Made by a program: the position numbers and the translations under genes. A stretch of DNA of 64,000 bases from positions 5,518,001 to 5,582,000 of the forward strand of contig NZ_CP109104.1 in NCBI RefSeq assembly GCF_035917675.1, in the 5' to 3' direction. Below, piece after piece: positions 54,923 to 64,000 of this stretch (positions within the stretch are counted from its first letter, which is position 1; the number at the start of each line of letters is the position of its first letter). The notes beneath the pieces are model-generated. The model was not told the DNA's origin. It ran no database searches and saw only the letters and a program-made list of their open reading frames with translations. The stretch comes from Streptomyces sp. NBC_01775 (GTDB lineage: Bacteria; Actinomycetota; Actinomycetes; Streptomycetales; Streptomycetaceae).

Positions 54923-55723
54923 GTGACCCATACCGCCGTGGCCTCCGGCTTCCGCCCGTCTCGTGCCCGCATATCCGCCGGTGTCGGCGCCGTCGGCGCC
55001 CTCTGCGCCGTGGTGCTGCTGGCCGGCTGCGACGGCCTCCAGCAGCAGGGGGAGGACAAGAAGGACCCGGCCCCCGCTCAGGGGGCGGGCAAGGCCGTGA
55101 GCCCGTTCGAGAACCCGGAGGGGACCAAGCCGGGGCTCGCCCCGGTGACCGGCGAGGGGGAGAAGGCGAAGGCGCGGACCCTCATCGACGGGCTGCGCAC
55201 CAAGGGGCGCGGGCCCAGAACGGGTTACGCACGCGAGAAGTTCGGCTACGCGTGGATGGACACGGCCGACGGGGTGCCGCTGGCCCGCAACGGCTGCGAC
55301 ACCCGCAACGACCTCCTCGCCAGGGACGGCACCGCGCTGCGTCACCGCTCGGGCTCCGACTGCGTCATCGAGTCCATGACGCTGGAGGACCCCTACACCG
55401 GCAAGCGCATCGAGTGGACCAAGCGCCGGGCGATCGAGGTGCAGGTCGACCACATCATGCCCCTGTCGTACGACTGGCAGATGGGCGCGGCCCGGTGGAA
55501 CGAGTCCAAGCGCAAGCAGATCGCCAACGACCCGCTCAACCTCCTCCCCGTCGACGGCCCCCCCAACTCCGGCAAGCGCGACTCGGGGCCCGCCTCCTGG
55601 CTGCCGCCGGACAAGAAGATCCGCTGCGCCTACTCCGTCCGCTTCGCGCAGGTGGCGAAGAAGTACGACCTGGCGGTCACGGCCCCGGACAAGCGGACGA
55701 TGCTCGCGCAGTGCGGCGGCTGA
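54923..55723 (+). CDS. Secreted HNH nuclease-like lipoprotein (DUF1524)
   Basis: 266 aa. Signal peptide with lipobox LLAGC (residue about 37). The GmrSD-type HNH (DUF1524) core is present: QVDHIMPLSYDWQMGAARW, KRKQIANDPLNLLPVDGPPN, SGKRDSGPASWLPP, with the D-H pair, the N of NDPLNL and the Asn/Lys of N..K. Extracellular or membrane-attached nuclease; substrate unknown. GTG start at 54923. Confidence 0.9.
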   Translation: MTHTAVASGFRPSRARISAGVGAVGALCAVVLLAGCDGLQQQGEDKKDPAPAQGAGKAVSPFENPEGTKPGLAPVTGEGEKAKARTLIDGLRTKGRGPRTGYAREKFGYAWMDTADGVPLARNGCDTRNDLLARDGTALRHRSGSDCVIESMTLEDPYTGKRIEWTKRRAIEVQVDHIMPLSYDWQMGAARWNESKRKQIANDPLNLLPVDGPPNSGKRDSGPASWLPPDKKIRCAYSVRFAQVAKKYDLAVTAPDKRTMLAQCGG

Positions 55724-55744
55724 GCCCGGTCCCGCACCTCCGTA

Positions 55745-55872
55745 CCGGGCCCGTACGCGCCTCCCTGCGGGCCCGGGCCCGTACGCGCCTCCCCCTGCGG
55801 GCCCGTACGCACCTCCGTGCGGGCAGTACGCACACCTCCGTACGGGCAGTACGCACCTCCGCGCGGGCCGGC
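55745..55872. repeat. Degenerate GTACGC/ACCTCC tandem repeats
   Basis: Units of about 19-24 bp of the form GGGCCCGTACGCGCCTCCCTGC and GGGCAGTACGCACCTCCGTGC follow one another downstream of the nuclease gene. The rest, to 56041, shows no gene. Confidence 0.75.
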
Positions 55873-56041
55873 ACAGGTCCGCACATTTGACCGGCGGCAG
55901 GCGTCGTGCGACTCAACTGCCCCCGAATCGTTGGTCGATTTGGCGTCGAAGCAGTGGTCATGGGCCCCTTCGACTCCTTACCATCGATCACCGCACAGGT
56001 CTTGCAACGATGCACGACCCTCGCCGCCGCCGGGAGGCCCC

Positions 56042-56704
56042 ATGGAAAGCCGTCGCCGCAGGTCCGCGCTCACCCTCTCCGCCATCGCCGCGCTCGTCGT
56101 GGCGGCCCCGCTGCTCACCGCGTGCGGCAACGACGCGCATCCCGGTGCCGCGGCGATCGTGAAGGGCGACCGGATCAGCACGGCGCAGCTCCAGTCGCGG
56201 GTGGGTGCCGTGCGCGACGCGCAGCGCGGGGCCCCCCAGGGCGAGCAGATGATCAAGCAGAGCGGTCAGCTGACCCGCGCCACGCTGGACGGCATGATCC
56301 GCGACCGCATCGTCCAGCAGGCCGCGAAGGACTCCGGCGTGCACCTCACCCGCCGCGACGTCGAGCGCGCCCGCTCCCAGATCGAGCGCCAGGCAGGCGG
56401 TCGCAAGCAGCTGGAGGCCACGCTGCTGCGCCAGCAGGCCATCGCGCCCGACGAGATCGACAGCCGGATCCGCATGCAGCTGCGCGTCGAGAAGCTCGCG
56501 GCGGCCAAGGGCATCGACCCCGCCTCGCCGCAGGGCAACCAGCAGCTCAACGCCGTACTGGCCAAGACCTCCAAGGCCATGAAGATCAATGTGAACCCGC
56601 GCTACGGCGCCTGGAACGCGGGCAAGTCCACGCTTGCCGGTGCCAAGACGCCCTGGCTGCGTGACCTCTCCGGCGCCGCGGCGGACCGCAAGCAGCAGAT
56701 GTGA
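56042..56704 (+). CDS. SurA-N-like lipoprotein
   Basis: 220 aa. Lipobox LTAC at about residue 27. The SurA N-terminal-type helical domain: AAIVKGDRISTAQLQSRVGAV, TLDGMIRDRIVQQAAKDSGV, LTRRDVERARSQIERQAGG. No PPIase (parvulin) domain is visible. It is a likely envelope chaperone or holdase. It follows the nuclease gene by about 320 bp and precedes mazG. Confidence 0.88.
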   Translation: MESRRRRSALTLSAIAALVVAAPLLTACGNDAHPGAAAIVKGDRISTAQLQSRVGAVRDAQRGAPQGEQMIKQSGQLTRATLDGMIRDRIVQQAAKDSGVHLTRRDVERARSQIERQAGGRKQLEATLLRQQAIAPDEIDSRIRMQLRVEKLAAAKGIDPASPQGNQQLNAVLAKTSKAMKINVNPRYGAWNAGKSTLAGAKTPWLRDLSGAAADRKQQM

Positions 56705-56735
56705 GGCAGCGGCGCTCCTGGCGCCACCCGGCAGC

Positions 56736-56800
56736 ACAGCAGGGGTGCCCCGCGACAGCAGGGGTGCCCCGCGACAGCAGAGGTGCCCCGCGACAGCAGA
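56736..56800 (+). repeat. 19-bp tandem repeat, 3.5 units
   Basis: ACAGCAGGGGTGCCCCGCG at 56736 and 56755, a one-base variant at 56774 and a partial unit at 56793. It lies 30 bp after the lipoprotein stop codon, just upstream of mazG. Confidence 0.92.
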
Positions 56801-56847
56801 GGTGAGGCCGCGGCGGCCGAGGTGAGGCCGCACGTTACGTTCGTAGG

Positions 56848-57906
56848 GTGAACGAGATCCCCGAGACCGGCCGCATCGTCCTGCTCACCACCACGCACCG
56901 AGTGGCGCCCGGGCTGCTGTCCTGGCCCGCCTGGGAGGCGCTGCGCACCGCCGACCGCGTCCTGTGCGCCGACCCGGCACACCCCCAGCTCCCCTACGTG
57001 CGGGACGCCGGAATCGAGGCGGAGGCCGGGGTCGTGCTGGACGCGCACGCGCTGGTGGACGAGTGCGCCGAGGGACCCCGCACGATCGTGGTGGTCGCGA
57101 GCGCCGAGGGCGAGCCCGCGCTCACCGACGGCCTCGCCCGGCTCGCGGGCTCCGGCCGCCGTTCCATGCCCGAGCTGGAGCTGCTGCCCGGCTCCTACGA
57201 CCTGCCCGGCGCCCGCCTCCTGGACGTCGTCCAGGTCATGGACCGCATCCGCCGCGAGTGCCCCTGGAGCGCCCCGCGCACCCACGAGGACCTGCTCAAG
57301 TACGGCGTCGAGGAGGTCTACGAGCTGATCGACGCGATCGAGCGCGGCGACCGGGCCGAACTGCGCGAGGAGTTGGGGGACGTACTGCTCCAGGTCGTCT
57401 TCCACGCGCGGATCGCGCAGGACGACGAGAGCGAGCCGTTCGGCATCGACGATGTGGCCGGGACGCTGGTGGACAAACTGGTGCACCGGCATCCGCACGT
57501 CTTCGGGGACGACGTCGCCGAGACGGCCGAGGACGTCAAGGCGCACTGGATGCGGCGCAAGGCGGCCGAGAAGCACGAGCGCACCTCGGTGACCGAAGGG
57601 GTGCCCCTGGGCCAGCCCGCGCTGTCGCTCGCCGCGAAGCTCGCCGGAAGGGCACGCGCCGCGGGCCTCACCGTCCCGGTGAACGCCCCCGAAGGCGCGG
57701 GTGACGCGGGTGGCAGGGGTGGCACGGGTGGCACGGGTGGCGACGGCGGGACGCACGGCACGGGCGGGGTGGGGTACGCGCTGCTCGCCCTCGCTGTCGA
57801 GGCCGAGCGGGAGGGCATCGACCCCGAGGCCGCGCTGCGCGCCGCGGCCCGCGCCTACCGCGAGACCATCCAGGAGCGGGAGCGCGAGGCCCCCCGCGGC
57901 AGCTGA
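56848..57906 (+). CDS. mazG: MazG-type nucleoside triphosphate pyrophosphohydrolase
   Basis: 352 aa. Residues about 120-285 are a MazG domain: LLDVVQVMDRIRRECPWSAP, HEDLLKYGVEEVYELIDAI (E155, E156), REELGDVLLQVVFHARIA (E174, E175, D178). Residues 1-110 look like a shortened tetrapyrrole-methylase fold (GRIVLLTTTHRVAPGLLSW), as in YabN-type fusions, with no clear catalytic motif. A Gly/Thr-rich insertion (about 287-305) comes before the last helix. GTG start; it hydrolyses NTPs or dNTPs to monophosphates. Confidence 0.92.
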   Translation: MNEIPETGRIVLLTTTHRVAPGLLSWPAWEALRTADRVLCADPAHPQLPYVRDAGIEAEAGVVLDAHALVDECAEGPRTIVVVASAEGEPALTDGLARLAGSGRRSMPELELLPGSYDLPGARLLDVVQVMDRIRRECPWSAPRTHEDLLKYGVEEVYELIDAIERGDRAELREELGDVLLQVVFHARIAQDDESEPFGIDDVAGTLVDKLVHRHPHVFGDDVAETAEDVKAHWMRRKAAEKHERTSVTEGVPLGQPALSLAAKLAGRARAAGLTVPVNAPEGAGDAGGRGGTGGTGGDGGTHGTGGVGYALLALAVEAEREGIDPEAALRAAARAYRETIQEREREAPRGS

Positions 57907-58463
57907 GCCCGAGTCGTAGACAGCCGACCGCGGCCTCGCGCCGGGGCTGTGCATATCCGGGCACAGCGGGGATAGTCGGGGACACGTTTCGGGGTTCCGG
58001 ACGGCGGCACCCCGAAGCGGCGGCCCGCCGCTGCTGATACCGGCGGCGGGCCGTCAGCGGTCTGGGGCGCGACAGGCTCCCCCCCCGGTGCCCCAGACCA
58101 CCCCGCTTCCCTCCTCGCCAGAGGCACGGCGGGAGGGGCCTGCCGGAGCGCTGTCGGCTGATGCCGGGAAGACACGCTCCGTCCGCGGGATCCGGGTCGT
58201 GCGCGCCCGGTGACGTCACGGGCCTGGCTCACCAGGGACCGGAGCGAACCGTTCACCAGAGTAGAAGGAGAAGCGGCCCGCATCCATAGGGCCTCTGGGG
58301 CCGCCCCCTGGTACGTCCGCCACCGCGCGAGGGCCGACGCGGGCACCGGCGTGAGGATGGACGCGGGGGCCGACGTGGGAGCGACGCGAGGACTGACGCT
58401 GGGGTTGGCGCGGGGGTTGACGCGGGGGTTGACGCGGACGTACCCGCTGGTAACACTGCCGGG
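57907..58463. other. 557-bp non-coding region after mazG
   Basis: It contains the inverted repeat GCTGTGC/GCACAGC (57946-57967) and a terminator-like hairpin (58021-58053, CGGCCCGCCG/CGGCGGGCCG). The palindrome GTGACGTCAC lies at 58210-58219. GCGGGGGTTGAC repeats run from about 58390 to 58440, just before the next gene. No ORF with coding character was seen. Confidence 0.6.
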
Positions 58464-59273
58464 ATGGTGACCATCCGGGGCGGGCGGAAGAAGCAGCCCT
58501 CAAGCGGGCAGAGCCAGCCCCCAAGCGGGCGGAAGCGGCACCCCGGCGGGGAAGCGCGGCACCGCGGCGGGCGGGATCAGCGCCCCGACGGGCGGGATCA
58601 GCGCCCCGGCGCGAGCACGCGGCACCCCTACAGCGCCCTCGCGGCCTTCGGCGCCCTCGCGGCGGCCGACCTGTACGCGACGGCGAAAGCGCCGCGGGGC
58701 CCGGCCCGTGCGGCGAAGCCCCTCCTCATGCCCGCGCTGGCCACCTACGCGCACCGCACCGCACGCCGCTCCGCGCCCGGCGCCCGGCCGCCCAAGGCCC
58801 TCCTCGCTGGCCTGGCCTGCGCCACGGCGGGCGACACGGCCCTCCTGTGGGACCGCGACGAGCGCGCCTTCCTCGCGGGCATGGCCGCCTTCCTCGGCAC
58901 CCAGCTCAGCTACACGGCGGGCATGACGGTCCGCCTCGGCGCCCTGCGGGGACTGCGCGTCAGGCCGAAGCGGGCCGCCGCCGTCCTCGCCGGCTGGGCG
59001 GCCGTCAACGCGGTGCTCGCCCCCGGGCTGGAGCGCCGTCTGCGGCTGCCCGTCGCGGGATACAGCCTCGCTCTCGCCGCGATGGGCGCGGCGGCGCTCG
59101 GTGTCGGCGGGAAGGTGGCCGTCGGCGGTGCCGCCTTCGTGGCCTCGGACGCGCTGATCGGGCTCCAGGCGGCCGGGCGGGAGTTTCCCGGGCAGGAAGT
59201 GCTGATCATGGCGGGCTACCTGCTGGGCCAGTACCTCATCGCGGACGGCTGGCTGGAGCGCATACCGTCGTAG
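58464..59273 (+). CDS. YhhN-family membrane protein (lysoplasmalogenase-like)
   Basis: 269 aa. The first ~50 residues are a polar repeat-like extension (GGRDQRPDGRDQRPGAS). Then about eight hydrophobic segments with YhhN-family marks: AAKPLLMPALATY, ACATAGDTALLWD, AFLGTQLSYTAGM, GGAAFVASDALIGLQAAG and the closing LLGQYLIADG. Family members cleave lysoplasmalogens in mammals; the bacterial role is less certain. The P450 gene starts 1 bp after its stop. Confidence 0.82.
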   Translation: MVTIRGGRKKQPSSGQSQPPSGRKRHPGGEARHRGGRDQRPDGRDQRPGASTRHPYSALAAFGALAAADLYATAKAPRGPARAAKPLLMPALATYAHRTARRSAPGARPPKALLAGLACATAGDTALLWDRDERAFLAGMAAFLGTQLSYTAGMTVRLGALRGLRVRPKRAAAVLAGWAAVNAVLAPGLERRLRLPVAGYSLALAAMGAAALGVGGKVAVGGAAFVASDALIGLQAAGREFPGQEVLIMAGYLLGQYLIADGWLERIPS

Positions 59274-59274
59274 G

Positions 59275-60579
59275 GTGCACGACGCGACCCGCCCCACTTC
59301 GCCCCCGTCCCCGCCACCCGGTATGCCGCCGCTGTTCGACTGGGAGTTCGCGGCCGACCCGTATCCCGCCTACGCCTGGCTGCGCGAGCACGCGCCGGTG
59401 CGGAAGACGGAGCTGCCCAGCGGGGTGGAGGCGTGGCTGGTCACGCGGTACGCGGATGCCCGGCAGGCGCTGGCCGACCCGCGGCTGAGCAAGAACCCGC
59501 ACCACCACAGCGAACAGGGCGCCCACGGCAAGGGCAAGGTCGGCATTCCGGGCGAGCGCGGCGCCAATTTGATGACGCACCTGCTCAACATCGACCCGCC
59601 CGACCACACCCGTCTGCGCCGCCTGGTCTCCAAGGCGTTCACCCCGCGCCGGGTGGCGGCCTTCGAGCCGCGCGTACGGGAGTTGGCCGACAGCCTCATC
59701 GACGGCTTCGCGGCGCGCGGTGAGGCCGACCTCATCCACGAGTTCGCCTTCCCGCTGCCGATCTACGCCATTTGCGACATGCTCGGCGTACCGCGCGAGG
59801 ACCAGGAGGACTTCCGGGCCTGGGCGGGAATGATGATCCACCAGCCCGGCAGTCCGCGCGGCGGCGTCGGGCGCGCGGTCAAGCGGATGCGCCGCTATCT
59901 CGCCGAGCTGATCCACCGTAAGCGGGCCGAGCTGGCGGCCGGAGGCGAGGCCGACGACCTCATCTCCGGCCTCATCCGCGCCTCCGACCACGGCGAGCAC
60001 CTCACCGAGCACCTCACCGAGAACGAAGTCGCGGCGATGGCCTTCATCCTGCTGTTCGCCGGCTTCGAGACCACCGTCAACCTCATCGGGAACGGCACGT
60101 ACGCGCTGCTGCGCCACCCCGCCCAGCGCGTGGTCCTCCAGCGCGCGGTCGCCGAGGGGGACACGGCGCTGCTGGAGGCCGCCGTCGAGGAACTGCTGCG
60201 CTACGACGGCCCGGTGGAGCTGGCGACCTGGCGCTTCGCGACCCGCCCGCTGACGATCGGCGGCCAGGCGGTCGCGGAGGGTGACCCGGTGCTGGTCGTG
60301 CTCGCCGCGGCCGACCGCGACCCGGAGAAGTTCGAGGCGCCCGACACCCTCGACCTCACCCGCCGTGACAATCAGCACTTGGGATACGGGCACGGCATCC
60401 ACTACTGTCTCGGCGCGCCGCTCGCCCGGCTGGAGGGGCGTACGGCACTGACCGTGTTGCTGGGCCGCCTCCCCGACCTGCGGCTGGCGGCCGATCCCGC
60501 CGAACTGCGGTGGCGCGGCGGCCTCATCATGCGCGGACTGCGCACGCTGCCTGTGGAGTTCACGCCGGGAAAAGGGTGA
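59275..60579 (+). CDS. Cytochrome P450
   Basis: 434 aa. I-helix AFILLFAGFETTVNL, ExxR motif in EELLRYDGP region with ATWRFATRP, heme loop LGYGHGIHYCLGAPLAR with ligand C378; the usual Phe at the loop start is Leu, a common variant. It looks like a soluble actinobacterial class I enzyme needing ferredoxin; none is adjacent. GTG start, possibly translationally tied to the YhhN gene. The substrate is unknown. Confidence 0.93.
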   Translation: MHDATRPTSPPSPPPGMPPLFDWEFAADPYPAYAWLREHAPVRKTELPSGVEAWLVTRYADARQALADPRLSKNPHHHSEQGAHGKGKVGIPGERGANLMTHLLNIDPPDHTRLRRLVSKAFTPRRVAAFEPRVRELADSLIDGFAARGEADLIHEFAFPLPIYAICDMLGVPREDQEDFRAWAGMMIHQPGSPRGGVGRAVKRMRRYLAELIHRKRAELAAGGEADDLISGLIRASDHGEHLTEHLTENEVAAMAFILLFAGFETTVNLIGNGTYALLRHPAQRVVLQRAVAEGDTALLEAAVEELLRYDGPVELATWRFATRPLTIGGQAVAEGDPVLVVLAAADRDPEKFEAPDTLDLTRRDNQHLGYGHGIHYCLGAPLARLEGRTALTVLLGRLPDLRLAADPAELRWRGGLIMRGLRTLPVEFTPGKG

Positions 60580-60625
60580 CACGTCGTCACATGTGTGACC
60601 GGGACGTGATGTCCGTGACATTGGC

Positions 60626-60654
60626 TTGTGATGATCGCGATTCGCGGCTACGTT
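60626..60654 (+). promoter_or_regulatory. Candidate promoter of the Rpf gene
   Basis: TTGTGA (60626-60631), 17-bp spacer, TACGTT (60649-60654), giving a leader of about 46 nt. Just upstream is GTCACA-TG-TGTGAC (about 60588-60601), an inverted repeat that might be an operator. Confidence 0.4.
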
Positions 60655-60706
60655 CGGTCGCCAACTTCGCTTTTCCCTATTCGCTTGTCCCTACGAGAGG
60701 TCCACC

Positions 60707-61633
60707 ATGCGCTCCGGGAACGGTCGGCATCGCCGCCCCCGCCAGGCCCCCGCTCTTTTCGTCGCCGCGGGGGTGACCGGCGCGGGTATCGCCATTCCGC
60801 TGCTGGGCGCCACCGGCGCACACGCCGCCGACGCCACGGTCTGGGACAAGGTCGCCCAGTGCGAGAGCGTCGGCGTATGGAACGCGAAGGGAGCGGGCGG
60901 ACACTACGGCGGGCTCCAGCTGACCCAGGAGATGTGGAAGAAGTACGGCGGCACCGCGTACGCCGAGCGGCCCGACCTGGCCAGCCGCAGCCAGCAGATA
61001 GCCGTCGGCGAGGAGATCCTCGCGGCGCAGGGTGTCGAGGCGTTCTCCGACTGCGGGGAGAGCGCGGGGCTCGGTGACGCGAAGGGCGATCCCGACGTCG
61101 ACCCCGGGGACGAGCCCGGCTCCGGCCGCAGCGGCGGCTACCCCGCGCCGGCGCCCTCGCCGTCGGACGACCAGTCCGACGACGACTCCTCCGACAAGGG
61201 CGACGACGACTCTGCCGGCAAGGGCTCCTCCGACCGCGAGGACTCCCCCTCGAAGAAGCCGGGCGACGCCCCCTCGGACAAGCTGCCGTCCGACCCCTCC
61301 GAGGGCCCCGTGAAGCCGGAGAACCCCGACGAGGCCCCGAAGCCGTCCGACTCCGCGAAGCCGTCCGAGCCGGGCAAGGGCAAGCACCGTGGCGAGCCGG
61401 GCGACCGGGCCCCGCACGGCGAGCGCCCCTCCGACGGCGAGCGCCCGTCCCGAGGCGGCGACCGCGAACGCGGCACCACCGCCAAGCACCGCGTCCAGCC
61501 CGGCGACTCCCTCTCCCAGATCGCCGCCGACGAGGACGTCCGCGGCGGCTGGCCGGAGCTGTACGAACGCAACAAGGACGAGGTGGGCACCAACCCGGAC
61601 CTCATCCACCCCGGCCAAGACCTCCGCCTCTGA
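60707..61633 (+). CDS. Resuscitation-promoting factor with LysM
   Basis: 308 aa. Signal peptide to GATGAHAA (about residue 41). The Rpf domain follows at once: TVWDKVAQCESVGVWNAKGA, HYGGLQLTQEMWKKYGG, with catalytic E53 and the C52/C117-like disulfide (FSDCGES). A ~130-residue Asp/Ser/Pro/Lys linker and a C-terminal LysM domain (HRVQPGDSLSQIAADEDV..LIHPGQDL) complete it. A secreted muralytic enzyme active in germination and growth. ATG with GAGAGG upstream. Confidence 0.95.
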   Translation: MRSGNGRHRRPRQAPALFVAAGVTGAGIAIPLLGATGAHAADATVWDKVAQCESVGVWNAKGAGGHYGGLQLTQEMWKKYGGTAYAERPDLASRSQQIAVGEEILAAQGVEAFSDCGESAGLGDAKGDPDVDPGDEPGSGRSGGYPAPAPSPSDDQSDDDSSDKGDDDSAGKGSSDREDSPSKKPGDAPSDKLPSDPSEGPVKPENPDEAPKPSDSAKPSEPGKGKHRGEPGDRAPHGERPSDGERPSRGGDRERGTTAKHRVQPGDSLSQIAADEDVRGGWPELYERNKDEVGTNPDLIHPGQDLRL

Positions 61634-61921
61634 CGTACTCCTCGCTTCGCGGGGCGAAGTGGGCTCGCGTCGGCTCCACGTCGGCGCGGCGGCCTTCCGG
61701 GCCAACAGGCCGAAGCAGCCGACGACTTCGCGCCGCTACCACGCGAGGCGGGCCGGCGGGCACCCTCTCCGTGATGACTTCTTGATCGTTCTGTCGGCCG
61801 ATGTTCGCGCAACCGGTGGGTAACAGGGTGGGGGATGCGGGTGATCAAGGTTCCAGGGCAGCAACGGAGCCTGCGAAGAACCACCCGCGCCCAGATCGAT
61901 GACCTTCAGGGGAGTGTTCCA
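61634..61921. other. Gap between the Rpf gene and the SH3 gene
   Basis: 288 bp. The first part is GC-rich with small inverted repeats (CGCTTCGCGGGGCGAAG). The second part is more AT-rich near 61790 and probably carries the promoter of the small secreted protein. No gene and no recognisable riboswitch were found. Confidence 0.5.
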
Positions 61922-63800
<1,879 letters not shown>

Positions 63801-63976
63801 CCACCCCGTCCGGTGGTGCCGTACTCCCCGACGTCCCCGACGTTCCGGGCGGGTCCGGCACCGCCGTACGGCACGGCGCACCCAGCGCCCACAGCGCACC
63901 AGGCGCACACCGCATCCGGCGCACACCGCACCAAGCGCAACCGCAGGCCGGCAGGCTCACCCGGGCAGGGAGAACA

Positions 63977-64000
63977 ATGGGAGCGGACCGGGACCGTTTC
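63977..64000 (+). CDS. Start of a further gene (3' partial)
   Basis: ATG with AGGGAGA 6 nt upstream opens MGADRDRF before the window ends. In Streptomyces the gene after eno is, from memory, the septum-formation initiator divIC, whose product begins with a DRDRFS-like sequence, which fits. Only eight codons can be seen. The 63818-63976 gap has GCGCACACCGCA-type repeats and no other gene. Confidence 0.4.

Noticed and set aside
58210..58470. 86-codon ORF before the YhhN gene
   Set aside because: Its second half is made by the GCGGGGGTTGAC repeats and there is no family resemblance; treated as non-coding.
60580..60706. c-di-AMP (ydaO-type) riboswitch before the Rpf gene
   Set aside because: Such a riboswitch is known for Streptomyces rpfA, but the gap here is only 127 bp, the likely promoter leaves a ~46-nt leader, and no matching conserved blocks were seen.

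Overview
The window is about 72% GC, with dense genes, many GTG starts, translationally coupled GTGA/ATGA overlaps and rare TTA codons. Together with families such as DUF397/Scr1-type regulators, WXG100 proteins, mycothiol-type DsbA, Rpf and LCP proteins, this points to a Streptomyces or a close relative. From memory (no search was possible), the conserved genes follow the order of the chromosome-core region of S. coelicolor that contains galTEK, ppc, prs, glmU, mfd and eno.

Layout. 0-9.3 kb: end of a membrane-anchored beta-propeller protein, a degenerate LuxR-type regulator, and a sodium:solute symporter divergent from a galT-galE-galK operon. The gal operon has a leader of tandem ~98-bp repeats that copy the galT ribosome binding site and start codon. 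A second LuxR regulator follows; it carries a TTA codon and lies behind a multi-hairpin leader. 9.3-15.3 kb: an SDR oxidoreductase, then tamR/tam divergent around an 18-bp palindrome, a VOC protein and a large beta-propeller protein. 15.3-25.6 kb looks accessory: Scr1-type XRE regulator with duplicated DUF397 genes, GNAT, methyltransferase, MocR regulator with DsbA-like and MFS genes, a broken IS5-type transposase, an ESX-like protein pair and a decayed conserved ORF.

25.6-36.7 kb is core metabolism: TetR regulator with acyl-CoA desaturase, ppc, pth, rplY, prs, glmU and tRNA-Gln, then an HTH protein next to the tRNA. 36.9-44.8 kb: an orphan histidine kinase, then a cluster of polymorphic-toxin-type domains (YwqJ-like deaminase with a SUKH-3 protein; a WHH nuclease fused to SUKH-1; an Imm35-like/deaminase/SUKH-4 fusion). 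Toxin-like and immunity-like modules share single chains here. 44.9-51 kb: an LCP cell-wall ligase, a coiled-coil protein and a MacB/FtsX-type ABC transporter. 51-64 kb: mfd, a lipoprotein nuclease, a SurA-like lipoprotein, mazG, a YhhN-family protein, a cytochrome P450, an Rpf muralytic enzyme, an SH3-like secreted protein, eno and the first codons of a further gene.

A recurring oddity is short tandem repeats that overlap or start at gene stop codons (ends of the SDR gene, tamR, the histidine kinase gene and mfd), as well as other intergenic minisatellites. The regulatory logic visible in the sequence includes the TamR palindrome, paired TACG-N4-CGTA sites upstream of the desaturase, ATTGGCC motifs between mocR and its divergent neighbour, and two genes with in-frame TTA codons, which would make them dependent on the bldA tRNA.
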